Of a stretch of 64,000 bases of DNA, positions 6,834 to 16,289 are shown in pieces (position 1 is the first letter of the stretch; each line of letters starts with the position of its first letter). A program made the translations under genes and the position numbers. A model generated the notes under the pieces. The model did no database searches. It saw nothing but the letters and a program-made list of their open reading frames with translations, and had not been told where the DNA came from. Source of the stretch: CBDFGE01 sp965247055 (GTDB lineage: Bacteria; Chloroflexota; Dehalococcoidia; Lucifugimonadales; JAGWBF01); NCBI GenBank assembly GCA_965247055.1, contig CBDFGE010000005.1:496001-560000 (forward strand). The letters run 5' to 3'.

Positions 6834-8264
6834 ATGAAGGTGCAGGACCTGGTGTTTGAGACCGTGGCCCGCCTGGCGCCGCTGCTCAAGGGTAAGGAGA
6901 TATCTCCCGTTGAGCTGACGGAGGCCTACCTGGACCGTATCGACAGGCTCGATGGGACGCTGCGGGCCTACATCACCGTCTGCGGCGAGGCGGCGGTGGC
7001 GGAGGCCCGGCAAGCCGAGGCTGAGATCGTCAGGGGCGAGTATCGGGGGCCCCTCCACGGCGTACCCATTGGGCTCAAGGACCAGTTTTTCACAAAGGGC
7101 GTGCTCACCACCGGTGGGTCCAGGCTCAACGCGGGGCTGGTGTCGGAAGAGGACTCCACCGTGGTGTCCCGCCTGAAGCAGGCGGGTGCCATCCTTCTGG
7201 GGAAGCAGAACATGTCGGAGTTTGCTATGGGGGGGACGAGGGAGCACCCCTACGGGACTCCTCGCAACCCGTGGGACCCGGAGCGGATTCCGGGCCACTC
7301 CAGCAGCGGGTCCGGGGTCGCCGTCGCGGCCTCCCTGTGCGCCGCTGCCATTGGGGAGGACACGGGTGGGTCGGGGCGAATCCCCGCCGCCGCTTGTGGG
7401 ATCGTCTCTATTCGGCCCACCTACGGCAGGGTCAGCCGCCACGGAGTCATGCCCGTGTGCTGGTCCATGGATACCCCTTCGCCTATGACGAAGGGTGTGG
7501 AGGACTGCGCCGTGGTCCTCGGGGCCATCGCCGGCCACGATTCCCGGGACGGCATGTCCAGCCGGCTACCGGTGCCGGACTATGTGGGGACGCTACGGGA
7601 CGGGATCACGGGCATACGGGTGGGGGTCATCAAAGAGCTGTTGCCACCGGACTCGGCCGATCCCGGGGTGCGCCAGGCATTTTCTGAGAGTATACGGGTG
7701 CTGGAAGGCCTGGGCCTCTCGGTTGGCGAGGTCTCGATACCGCTGATCCCCCTCTCAGCCCCAATCTTCGTTGCCATTTGCGATACCGACGGCGCCCACG
7801 TCCACTTCGACCGGATCAGGGCGCGGGCCCACGAGTACGATTCGGCGACCCGGGCCCGGCTCATGTCCGCGTCGCTGGTATCGGCGGGCATATACAACCG
7901 GGCCCAGCAGGCCCGCTCCCTGCTTCGTGACCAGATGATGTCGGCGCTCACCGAGGTCGACGTGCTCCTCTCGCCCATGTCCAGCGGCCCGCCGCCGAAG
8001 ATCGGCGAGGAGACGGTGGTTTTCCACAGCAAGGAGGACGTGATTGCCCGCCAGTTCGGGTCCAGGTCCTTTACGACGCCCCAAAGCCTGGCCGCCCTGC
8101 CGGGCATCACGGTTCCCTGCGGCTTCACCTCGTCGGGCATGCCCGTGGGGCTCCAGTTCTGCGGCAGACCCTTCGACGAGGGGACGCTGCTGAGGGTGGC
8201 CTACGCCTTCGAGTCCCATACCGAGTGGCACACCCGGCGGCCCGGCCTCCAGCGCGCACGGTAG
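6834..8264 (+). CDS. amidase signature family hydrolase
   Basis: A 476-residue amidase-signature enzyme using the Ser-cisSer-Lys triad. The lysine is in VPIGLKDQF (near residue 82). GHSSSGSGVAVA (near 154) supplies the cis-serine, and EDTGGSGRIPAAACG (near 175) the nucleophile region. The C-terminus ends with the usual GLQFCGRPFDEGTLL. AGGAGGG precedes ATG 6834. It follows a GatC/AtzG-like subunit and a PuuE-like deacetylase and probably hydrolyses a small amide such as a carbamoyl or ureido acid. Its stop codon at 8262-8264 abuts a minus-strand gene relic. Confidence 0.9.
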   Translation: MKVQDLVFETVARLAPLLKGKEISPVELTEAYLDRIDRLDGTLRAYITVCGEAAVAEARQAEAEIVRGEYRGPLHGVPIGLKDQFFTKGVLTTGGSRLNAGLVSEEDSTVVSRLKQAGAILLGKQNMSEFAMGGTREHPYGTPRNPWDPERIPGHSSSGSGVAVAASLCAAAIGEDTGGSGRIPAAACGIVSIRPTYGRVSRHGVMPVCWSMDTPSPMTKGVEDCAVVLGAIAGHDSRDGMSSRLPVPDYVGTLRDGITGIRVGVIKELLPPDSADPGVRQAFSESIRVLEGLGLSVGEVSIPLIPLSAPIFVAICDTDGAHVHFDRIRARAHEYDSATRARLMSASLVSAGIYNRAQQARSLLRDQMMSALTEVDVLLSPMSSGPPPKIGEETVVFHSKEDVIARQFGSRSFTTPQSLAALPGITVPCGFTSSGMPVGLQFCGRPFDEGTLLRVAYAFESHTEWHTRRPGLQRAR

Positions 8265-8362
8265 TACTCGACGATGCGCCCCACGCCCTTCTCCATCGTC
8301 ACCGGACGCCTTATGACGTGGGCGCCGATAAAACCGGTCCCTCCGGTAACGAGGGTGGGCAT
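8262..8362 (-). pseudogene. relic of an extended SDR/epimerase gene with internal deletion
   Basis: On the minus strand an ATG at 8362, with GAGG six bases upstream and nine bases after the prpD stop, opens a frame reading MPTLVTGGTGFIGAHVIR. This is the classic N-terminal NAD-binding motif of an NAD-dependent epimerase/dehydratase. After only ~18 residues it jumps to RPVTMEKGVGRIVEYYR, which looks like the C-terminal end of such proteins. About 300 residues in between are gone. The layout suggests a former prpD-SDR operon. The relic reads out into the end of the amidase gene. It is too short to be functional. Confidence 0.7.
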
Positions 8363-8370
8363 GGCCTACC

Positions 8371-9819
8371 TCAGATCACCAGCATGTCCATGAACTCGTT
8401 GACCGCCGTACTCTCCAGCCTCTTCTGGTCCAGACAGAGGCCGAGGATGGACTCCACCCGGCTGGGAGGGAAGTGGGTTGCCAGGTTGGCTGCGAACTTC
8501 TCCACCAGCAGCGGAATCGCTTCCGAACGGCGCCGCCGGTGGCCCAGCGGGTACTCCACGGCGACCTTATCCGTGGCCGCGCCGTCCCGAAACCGGACCT
8601 GGACGGCGTTGGCGATGGAGCGTTTTTCGGGGTCCAGGTAGTCCCGGCTGTACTGAGGGTCCTCCAGGACTACCATCATGTCGCATAGGGAGTCGATACG
8701 GGGGTCGGCAGCGACGGCGTCCTCGTAGTGGTCGGCGGTGAGCTTCCCGTAGACCAGGGCGACCGCCACCATGTACTGGAGGCAGTGGTCGCGGTCGGCG
8801 GGGTTGGTCAGCGGCCCCGTCTTGTCGATGATGCGAAGGGCGGGAGCACTGGTGTGGATGGTGATGGTCTCGACCTCGTGGAGGCGGTCCTTTACTTGCT
8901 GGTGGAGCACGAGGGCGCATTCTACCGCCGTCTGCCCATGGAACTCCGCGGGAAAGGCGATCTTGAACAGGATGTTCTCCATCACATAGGAGCCGTATGG
9001 CCTCTGTCTCACCAGCGGCTCGCCCCTTAGAAACACGTCGGAAAACCCCCACGTCTGAGCGGTCAGCGCGGTCGGGTAGCCCATCTCTCCTCTCATGGAC
9101 ATCAGGGCCAGCCAGACGGAGTGGCTTGTCGCCTCCGCCGAGGCCCACGACTCCCGGGAGCCGGTGTTCGGAGCGTGGCGGTAGACCCGGAGGCTGCTGC
9201 CATCGGTCCAGGCGTTGGAGACGGCATTCACGATCTCAGCCACTTCACCGCCCAGCATGCCGGTAGCTACGGCCGTCGAAGCGACCTTTACCAGCAGCAC
9301 GTGGTCGAGGCCCACCCTGTTCAGGCTGTTTCCCAGCGACAGGATGCCCTGCACCTCGTAGGCTTTAATCAGGGCCGTGAGGACCTGGCGCATGGTGGGC
9401 GGTCTCTGCCCGCCGGCGAGGTTCGAGCGGCTCACGTAATCCGCGGTCGCCAGCAAGGCGCCCAGATTGTCGGACGGGTGGCCCCACTCGGACGCCAGCC
9501 ATGTGTCGTTGTAGTCGAGCCAACGGATAGCACAGCCGATGTTAAAGGCGGCGGTCACCGGGTCGAGCTCGAATCGCGTCCCTGGTACGCGGGCTCCGGA
9601 GGTTACGTGCGTGCCCGGGACCACGGGTCCCAGCAGCTTGGTACACTCGGGGAACCGTAACGCCAGGATGCCGCAGCCGATGGCGTCCATGAAGGCACAT
9701 TGGGCGGTGGCGTAGGCCAACTCGCTGTCGATTGCGCCGTTGGCCACGTAGTCGGCGATATCGACCAGCACCCGGTCGGGTTGGGGACCAAGACCGGAAG
9801 GCGCGTCAGCTACGTTCAT
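8371..9819 (-). CDS. prpD: 2-methylcitrate dehydratase PrpD
   Basis: A 482-residue MmgE/PrpD protein, matching the length of enterobacterial PrpD (about 483). Diagnostic stretches are RVPGTRFELDPVTAAFNIG, IRWLDYNDTWLASEWGHPSDN and DHCLQYMVAVALVYGKL. PrpD dehydrates 2-methylcitrate in propionate breakdown. The sequence is closer to true PrpD than the other three MmgE/PrpD proteins here. It is second in a minus-strand pair after another PrpD homologue (42 bases upstream), with acnA behind that. A PrpB-like lyase is encoded at 26 kb, but no methylcitrate synthase gene is seen. Confidence 0.85.
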   Translation of the reverse strand: MNVADAPSGLGPQPDRVLVDIADYVANGAIDSELAYATAQCAFMDAIGCGILALRFPECTKLLGPVVPGTHVTSGARVPGTRFELDPVTAAFNIGCAIRWLDYNDTWLASEWGHPSDNLGALLATADYVSRSNLAGGQRPPTMRQVLTALIKAYEVQGILSLGNSLNRVGLDHVLLVKVASTAVATGMLGGEVAEIVNAVSNAWTDGSSLRVYRHAPNTGSRESWASAEATSHSVWLALMSMRGEMGYPTALTAQTWGFSDVFLRGEPLVRQRPYGSYVMENILFKIAFPAEFHGQTAVECALVLHQQVKDRLHEVETITIHTSAPALRIIDKTGPLTNPADRDHCLQYMVAVALVYGKLTADHYEDAVAADPRIDSLCDMMVVLEDPQYSRDYLDPEKRSIANAVQVRFRDGAATDKVAVEYPLGHRRRRSEAIPLLVEKFAANLATHFPPSRVESILGLCLDQKRLESTAVNEFMDMLVI

Positions 9820-9861
9820 GGTGCTGTCTGGTCAGGAGGCGGCTCGTGTCGCACCGGCGGG

Positions 9862-11234
9862 CTAGGGCCGGAGGAGCGCGGCGAACTCGGAGAAGTCCTG
9901 CGTGTCCTCCAACCCCCGGACCGCGTTGACCACCCGCCGGGCGCGCTCCTGTCCAAGGGTCCCCTCCGCCAGGCTGGCGAACTTGGCGATACCCTCATCC
10001 CATGTCACGGGGTTCTCGGGCTCCCCTTTGGCCAGGGGGACGCCCCTCTCCAACTCCTGTCCATCCCTGGTGGCGATGGTGACCCGGCAGGCCATCCCCT
10101 TGATCTCCGGGGTGGGTGGCAGGTGGTGATTCCCATGAGCGCGTGCACCCTGGGGTCCTGGAGTCTGTCGTAGCTCTGCCAGCTGTACCCTCCCTCCACG
10201 GCCGCCACCGCCGAGGCGAAATACCCGCTGAACTGGCCCTCCACCACGGTGGTGGGTCTTCGCTTGAGACCTTCCGGCTCTCCGACCAGGGTATGGGCCA
10301 TGGGCGAGATGTAAACGTCCATGGAAGCGATGTCGTCGGGCGACACCCGGTGCTCCCGGACCAGTCCGGCGACGGCGTCGATCACGCCGTGATTATACCG
10401 GCAGCAGGGGTAGGGCTTGACGCCCGTGGACATCACCTCGAAGTCGGTCCCAAGGCCGCTAATTTGGGCGGGGTCCCAGCCATGAGCGGAGTAGCTGAAG
10501 AAGTAGCCGAAACGCCCCTCCAGGGGACGGATGGCCCCGAGAAACCCGTGCCTGGCCATCGCTATGGAGTAGATGGCGTTGTGGGCGGCCAGCCCGACGT
10601 GTAGTGGCTTATTCCAGCCGCCCGACTCCAGGAACTGCTGGGAGCCTGCCGCCTGGCTAACGTTGATGCCCCAGGCGCTGAGGGTCTGGTCACGGCCCAT
10701 GCCGGCCAGGCGGGCCGCGCTCGCGGTGGCCGCGAAGATGCCGGTGGTGGCGGTCGGGTGAAGACCCCGCTTGTGGATACCCTCGCCCACCGCCCGGCCG
10801 ATCTTGTTGGCAACGTCGTAGGCAGCCACGGCGGCCGTCAGAAATTCGCGTCCCGAGGTCCCATTCTCTTCGGCCACGGCCATCAGGGTCGCGAAGATGG
10901 GCGAACCGGGATGCATAATGGCGTCCCTGTGGGTATCGTCGAAGTCCATGCCGTGGGCGAAAGCACCGTTGAGCAGGGCCGCGAAGTGGGCCGGGAATCT
11001 CGAGTGTTCGCCGACCACCGTACAGGGACCCTCCTGCCCGTTCAGAAGGTCCCTGACGCCCAGCAGGATGGGGCCGCTGGCCTCGGCGAGAGCTCGACCT
11101 CCCAGGGCCACCCCCAGGAAATCCAGGAAGAGCTGCTTGGTACGGTCCAGCACCTCGGGAGGCACAGCCTCCGAGCTGAGTCCCAAGGTGTAATCTACGA
11201 GCTGTTCGCTGATGCCCAGGTCTTTGGCGACCAC
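9862..11234 (-). pseudogene. MmgE/PrpD family protein, frameshifted near the C-terminus
   Basis: The first ~370 residues are in one frame: GTG 11234 with AAGGAGG six bases upstream, DFLGVALGGR, HGMDFDDTHRDAIMHPG and YPCCRYNHGVIDAV. The remaining ~80 are in another (PPTPEIKGMACRVTIATRDG, then KGEPENPVTWDE), ending at 9862. The switch lies at about 10115-10130, where one missing base in an ACCACCTGCC stretch restores a continuous protein of ~457 residues. The family contains 2-methylcitrate dehydratases, aconitate decarboxylases and iminodisuccinate epimerases, and the substrate is unknown. It is either a recent pseudogene or an intact gene with a sequence error. Confidence 0.8.
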
Positions 11235-11343
11235 CTCAACCTCCTTCGGTCTTTGCCATGCCCCTCCATGAATAGGTATGGACGTGGCTGGACACTTTGC
11301 CTACCTAAAGTGTGGGATAAGATACCATCCCGAGGCCGTGCCC

Positions 11344-11373
11344 ATTATACAGGAGGTCCTTCCGGCGGGGCAA
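11344..11373 (-). promoter_or_regulatory. promoter for the PrpD-homologue/prpD unit
   Basis: On the minus strand TTGCCC, an 18-base spacer and a perfect TATAAT lie ~110 bases before GTG 11234. The leader contains a small inverted repeat, CACTTT/AAAGTG, at 11293-11312. Confidence 0.55.
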
Positions 11374-11400
11374 CCTCGCTATCGCGGGTTGCTTCCGGCA

Positions 11401-13676
11401 CTAGCTTGCTTGCAGGCGGGCATGGTTCAAGGCGGCCCCGGCCCTGAGCCACTCTATCTGGGGGGCGTTCAGGGTATGGCGGAGCTGTATGGTCTCCCGG
11501 GAGCCGTCGGCGTGGTGGAGGTGGCGGAGACCGGCCTGCCCGGGGCCAGGTCCTTGAGGCCCACCAGGCTTATGCGGTCCCTCTCCTGTACCCGGTCGTA
11601 GTCCGCCGGGTCCGAGAAAGAGAGGGCCAGGAGTCCCTGCTTTTTCAGGTTAGTCTCGGCGATCCGGGCGAAGCTGCGGGCGATGATGGCCGCCGCACCC
11701 AGGAACCGTGGGGACATGGCGGCGTGCTCCCGGCTGCTCCCCTCGCCATAGTTGTGGTCGCCGACGACGAGCCACCTGACCCCCAGGGACTTGTAGTGTC
11801 TGGCGGTCTGGTGAAAGGGCTGTGCGGCCTCTCCGTTGAGCTGATTGAGGCCCTTACCCGGCTCGCCGGTATAGGCGTTGACAGCCCCGAGGAACATGTT
11901 ATCGCTGAGGTTGTTCAGGTGACCCCGGTACCGCAGCCAGGGTCCCGCGGGGGAGATGTGGTCGGTGGTGCACTTGCCCCTGGCCTTCAGCAGGAGGGGC
12001 AGCTCCACGAAGTCCTCCCCGTCCCAGGGGAGGAAGGGGTCCAGCACCTGAAGGCGGTTGCTGTCCGGGGAGACCCGCACCTCCACAGCGGCCCCGTCCT
12101 CGGCGGGGGGAACGTACACGTCCTCGGCTCGCAGGAAGCCGTTGGAGGGGACCTCCGGCGCGGGCTTTGGGGGCTCCAGGCTGAACAGAGACCCGTCGGC
12201 GGCCTCGAGGGAGTCGGTCAGGGGGTTGAAGGACAGGCGTCCGGCCAGGGCGTAGGCGATGACAGTCTCGGGGCTGGCGATGAAACTCATAGTCTCGGCC
12301 CGGCCGTCATTGCGGCGTGGGAAATTGCGGTTGAAAGAGGTGACGATGGTATTGGGCTGGCCCTCGGGGACATCCTGGCGGCGCCACTGGCCGATACAAG
12401 GTCCGCAGGCATTGGCCAGGACCGTGGCGCCGATGGCCTGGAGAGACGCCATCTGGCCGTCCCGCTCGATGGTGGCCCGGACCTGCTCCGACCCGGGGGT
12501 GACCAGCAGGGGGACCCTGACCTTGATACCCCGCTCCCGGGCCTGCTCCGCCACCTCCGCCGCGCGGCACATGTCCTCGTAGGAGGAGTTAGTGCAGCTT
12601 CCGATGAGGGAGTCGGAGATCTGGTCTATGTAGCCCCTCTCCTCGATCTCCATGGCCAGGGCCGAGATGGGACGTGCCAGGTCGGGGGTGTGGGGGCCCA
12701 CCACCTGGGGCTCCAGGCTGGAAAGGTCAATCTCGACCAGCCGGTCGAAGTGGCGTTGGGGGTCCGCTTCCACCTCTGGGTCCCCCCGCAGGAGGTGGAC
12801 GTTGGCGTGGGCCAGGTCCGCGAGCTCCCCCCGGCGGGTGGCCCGGAGATAAGTATCCATCCTGCGGTCGAAGGGGAACACGGAGCAGGTGGCCCCGAGC
12901 TCGGCCCCCATATTGGTGATAGTCGCCTTGCCCGTGCAGCTTATGGACTCGGTCCCGGGTCCGAAATACTCGATGATGGCGTTGGTGGCCCCCGAGACGG
13001 TGAGCACACCCGCGAGGAAGAGGATCACGTCCTTGGGTGCGGTCCAGCCGCCCATCTCACCGGTGAGGTAGACCCCTATGCGCTTGGGATACCTGAGCTC
13101 CCAGGGGAGACCCAGCATCACATCGGCGGCGTCGGCGCCGCCGACGCCTATGGCCAGCATACCCAGGCCGCCGGCGTTGGGCGTGTGGGAGTCAGTGCCC
13201 AGCATAAGCCCGCCGGGGAAAGCGTAGTTCTCCAGGACCACCTGGTGGATGATGCCGGCCCCCGGCTTCCAGAACCCCATGCCATACTTGCTCGCGGCCG
13301 ACTGAAGGAAGTCGTAGACCTCCTTGTTCTCGGCGATGGCCGCGTCGGTGTCCGACCTACCCTCCACCCTGGCCTGGATAAGGTGGTCGCAGTGGACGGT
13401 AGTGGGAACGGCCACCCGGTCCCGGCCCGCCTGCATGAACTGGAGGATGGCCATCTGCCCCGTGACGTCTTGGTGGCCTACCCGGTCGGGACGCAGCATC
13501 AGGTAGCTTTCCCCCGGCTCCAGCTCCTGGCCCTTTGGGTCGTCCAGGTGGGCTAGGAGGACCTTCTCGGCCAGCGACAGGGGCCGCCCCAGGCGGCCGC
13601 GGACGGCGGCCAGACGGCGCTCCATGCCGGCGTAGGTGCCGGCGACGAATTTCGGTGTGGAGTCTGTCGTGTCCAC
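11401..13676 (-). pseudogene. acnA: aconitate hydratase (mitochondrial type), frameshifted in the last 40 residues
   Basis: A TCA-cycle aconitase of the mitochondrial ACO2-like type. The iron-sulfur ligands are in GSCTNSS and ANACGPCIGQW, with MLGTDSHTPNAGGLG before them. The swivel domain shows KCTTDHISPAGPWLRYRG and GDHNYGEGSSREHAA. The uninterrupted frame ends at 11469 with junk after PGRPVSA. In the next frame LHHADGSRETIQLRHTLN and APQIEWLRAGAALNHARL continue the family's normal ending to a TAG at 11401. One missing base near 11520-11526 (GCCACCTCC context) explains it. GTG 13676 is chosen for AGGAGG seven bases upstream and for the promoter just before it; an ATG at 13811 would precede the promoter. 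Confidence 0.88.
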
Positions 13677-13730
13677 GGGCTGGCCCTCCTGCTTCGATGG
13701 CCCCGCAGCGCGCACCAGACGGCCAGCGGT

Positions 13731-13759
13731 ATGGTACCCCCGGCCACCTCCCGTGTCAA
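13731..13759 (-). promoter_or_regulatory. promoter for acnA
   Basis: A perfect TTGACA, a 17-base spacer and TACCAT on the minus strand, ~55 bases before GTG 13676. It supports the chosen aconitase start. Confidence 0.6.
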
Positions 13760-13935
13760 CGTCGCTGGACACGATGCCCCGATGGACGTTGACATGCTTC
13801 CCCTCTCCCAATATGCTGGGTTGGTCGGAAGAAGTGGCCTTCCTTTCGGGGCGAAGGGTGGGACCGGCGCGACAAAGCGAGGTCCGGAATGCGGCCCGAG
13901 GGGCTGGGTAGTATCAGAAGCGAGGTGGAGTTGCT

Positions 13936-15060
13936 ATGGCGGATAGCCCGGTAAACATATTTGAGTTCGAGGCTCTCGCCAAGGAACGATTGGACAAGGG
14001 CGTGTATGACTTCATAGCGGGAGGCGCGACGGATGAGGTCACCATCAGGAGGACCCGCTCGATCTTCGAGTCCATCATGCTTCGCCCGCGCCGGCTGGTG
14101 GACACGAGCCGGATGGACCTGTCCACGACGGTGCTGGGTCACCGGATCGAGACGCCCATCATGCTGCCCCCGGCCGGTGGCCATATCATCGCCCATCCGG
14201 AGGGCGAGCTGGCCTCCGTGCGGGCCGCGGGGTCCATGGGCACGCTCATGATACTCAGCTCCAACTCGACCTACCTCATGGAAGAGGTGGCCCAGGCGGC
14301 GACGGGCCCCCTCTGGTTCCAGCAGTACCTGTACAAGGACAGGGGCCTTACCGAGGCGATGGCCCACAGGGCCGAGGAGGCCGGGTTCTCGGCCCTGTGC
14401 ATCACCGTGGACTCGACCATCAGGGCTAAGCGGGAGCGAAACATACGGAACAGTTATGTTGGCCCCATCTCCCCCAACTACGCCGCTCTGGAGCTACAGG
14501 GGCTCTCCTGGGGAATGGACGCTCCCCCGGGGCAGAGGTTCAACGACCTCACCGACCGTTCGGCCTCGTGGGCGGACCTGGACTGGCTGGCTGGGAATAC
14601 TTCTCTGCCCCTGCTGATAAAGGGCATCATGACCGCCGAAGACGCCCGCCTGTGCGCTGAGCACGGGGCCAAGGCCCTCATCGTGTCCAACCACGGTGGG
14701 CGTAACCTGGACACGACCTTCGCAAGCATCGAGGCCCTCCCGGAGGTCGTCGCTGCGGTGGAGGGGCGCCTCGAGGTCTACTTCGACGGTGGGATCCGAA
14801 GGGGCACGGACGTGCTCAAGGCCCTGGCCCTGGGCGCCAGGTCGGTCCTCATCGGCCGGCCGATGTTCTGGGGGCTGGCCGTGGACGGCGAGGACGGGGT
14901 GCGGGCCGTCCTCAAGATGTTGACCGACGAGCTGGAGACGGCCATGGCAATGTGCGGCCGCCCCAACATAGAGAGTATTGACGCGAGCCTGCTGGGGACG
15001 GTGTCTCCCCTGGCGTCCCTGTTGCCCCAGCCCTCAGATATCCGGCTCCCCCAGCTTTAG
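13936..15060 (+). CDS. FMN-dependent alpha-hydroxy-acid oxidase/dehydrogenase
   Basis: A 374-residue TIM-barrel flavoprotein of the lactate/glycolate oxidase family, which oxidises 2-hydroxy acids to 2-oxo acids. The N-terminal FEFEALAKERL and YDFIAGGATDEVT and the substrate/FMN site SNHGGRNLDTT (catalytic His) are visible. The phosphate-binding region is FDGGIRRGTDVLKALALGA followed by VLIGRPMFWGL. The family's usual length is 350-390. The closest type (glycolate, lactate, mandelate) cannot be chosen by eye. It begins a plus-strand stretch of oxidative catabolic genes, divergent from acnA. Confidence 0.9.
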   Translation: MADSPVNIFEFEALAKERLDKGVYDFIAGGATDEVTIRRTRSIFESIMLRPRRLVDTSRMDLSTTVLGHRIETPIMLPPAGGHIIAHPEGELASVRAAGSMGTLMILSSNSTYLMEEVAQAATGPLWFQQYLYKDRGLTEAMAHRAEEAGFSALCITVDSTIRAKRERNIRNSYVGPISPNYAALELQGLSWGMDAPPGQRFNDLTDRSASWADLDWLAGNTSLPLLIKGIMTAEDARLCAEHGAKALIVSNHGGRNLDTTFASIEALPEVVAAVEGRLEVYFDGGIRRGTDVLKALALGARSVLIGRPMFWGLAVDGEDGVRAVLKMLTDELETAMAMCGRPNIESIDASLLGTVSPLASLLPQPSDIRLPQL

Positions 15061-15131
15061 GCCGTTTGCCTCGTGCGGCATCCCCGGCCACTCCCGATGG
15101 GACCCGGGTTTCGGCTGCTCCTTTCGCGCCC

Positions 15132-15160
15132 TTGACGGCGCCGGGGCCCGCTACTACAAT
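15132..15160 (+). promoter_or_regulatory. promoter for the NHL-repeat gene
   Basis: TTGACG, a 17-base spacer and TACAAT, ~78 bases before ATG 15239. Confidence 0.65.
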
Positions 15161-15238
15161 CGGCTCAAGCGGGGCAGCCCAGCCCCGGCGAGCCGGCCTG
15201 TCCCCACGGGTGGCAACAGTTCCGGGGAGGAAGTAGGT

Positions 15239-16240
15239 ATGCTGACCAGAAAAGTGGCTGGGCGTGTCTACAACTACGACTATTGCGTGGGCAGGGCCGC
15301 AGGGGGAGGGGCCGGATTCGGCTACCCCGCAGACTTCGCTCTGGGCTCCGGCGACAGCCTGTACGTGACCAACCGGAGCCTGGAGTTTATGTCCGGCCAC
15401 GGTATATGCAAGGTGACCTTGGACCACGAGTTCCTATGGGAAGACCGGGGGGCCGGTTTCGCCGGTGGCGAGTCCCCTTGGCCGGCGGGCATCGACGTGG
15501 ACAGCGCGGAGAACGTGTACGTGTCCGACGATCACGTGCACCGTATCTTCATCTACGACAAGGACGGAACCCTCCTGGGCAGCTGGGGGAAACCGGGCTC
15601 TGGCGATGGGGAGCTTAACAGCCCCACCGGACTCGCTTTCGATGCGGCAGACAACCTCTACGTGGTGGACGGCCTGAACCACCGGGTGCAGAAGTTCACC
15701 AGGGACGGCAGGTTCCTTGGGAAATGGGGTAGCTTGGGAAGCGGCCCCGATGGGTTCAACATGCCCTGGGGGGTTGCCATAGACAGTGTGGGAAGCGTAT
15801 ACGTGGCCGACTGGAAGAACGGCCGGGTGCAGAAGTTCACCCCCGAAGGGAGGTACCTGGCCACCTTCGGCCGCCCCGGGATGGGTGACGGTGAGCTGAG
15901 TCGCCCCACCGACGTGGCCATAGACGACGAGGGGGACGTGTACGTTACCGACTGGGGCAACCATAGACTAAACATCTACGCCGCCGACGGGACTTTCATC
16001 ACCGCCTTCATAGGCGATGCGGAAATCCTCTCGCCCTGGTGCCAGGACACGGTGGACGCCAACCCCGACTACCTGAAGGCCCGCAGACGGGCCGACCTCA
16101 CCCCTGAGTGGCGCTTCGAGAGGCCGGTGGCGGTGAACGTGGACCAGAAGGGCAGAATAATGGTGCTGGAGGCCCAGAGGCACCGCATCCAGGTCTACAT
16201 GAAGGAGCGAAACTTCGTGGACGCCCAGTTCAACCTGTAG
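15239..16240 (+). CDS. NHL-repeat beta-propeller protein
   Basis: A 333-residue protein built of about six NHL repeats, each with the pattern P-x-G-hA-D-x-x-(G)-x-h-Y-V-x-D-x-x-N/H-R-h-x-x-F/Y. Examples are PTGLAFDAADNLYVVDGLNH and PTDVAIDDEGDVYVTDWGNH. There is no signal peptide, so it is probably cytoplasmic. NHL propellers act as lyases (peptidylglycine type), as hydrolases, or as binding scaffolds; none of these can be picked from sequence. ATG 15239 has GGGGAGG eight bases upstream. Related genes are common beside amidohydrolase and dehydrogenase genes in environmental Chloroflexota (inference). Confidence 0.8.
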   Translation: MLTRKVAGRVYNYDYCVGRAAGGGAGFGYPADFALGSGDSLYVTNRSLEFMSGHGICKVTLDHEFLWEDRGAGFAGGESPWPAGIDVDSAENVYVSDDHVHRIFIYDKDGTLLGSWGKPGSGDGELNSPTGLAFDAADNLYVVDGLNHRVQKFTRDGRFLGKWGSLGSGPDGFNMPWGVAIDSVGSVYVADWKNGRVQKFTPEGRYLATFGRPGMGDGELSRPTDVAIDDEGDVYVTDWGNHRLNIYAADGTFITAFIGDAEILSPWCQDTVDANPDYLKARRRADLTPEWRFERPVAVNVDQKGRIMVLEAQRHRIQVYMKERNFVDAQFNL

Positions 16241-16289
16241 CATCCCGCGGGGAGTAGGGCAGTCCGGGATTTCGGGTAGGAGGTGCTGA

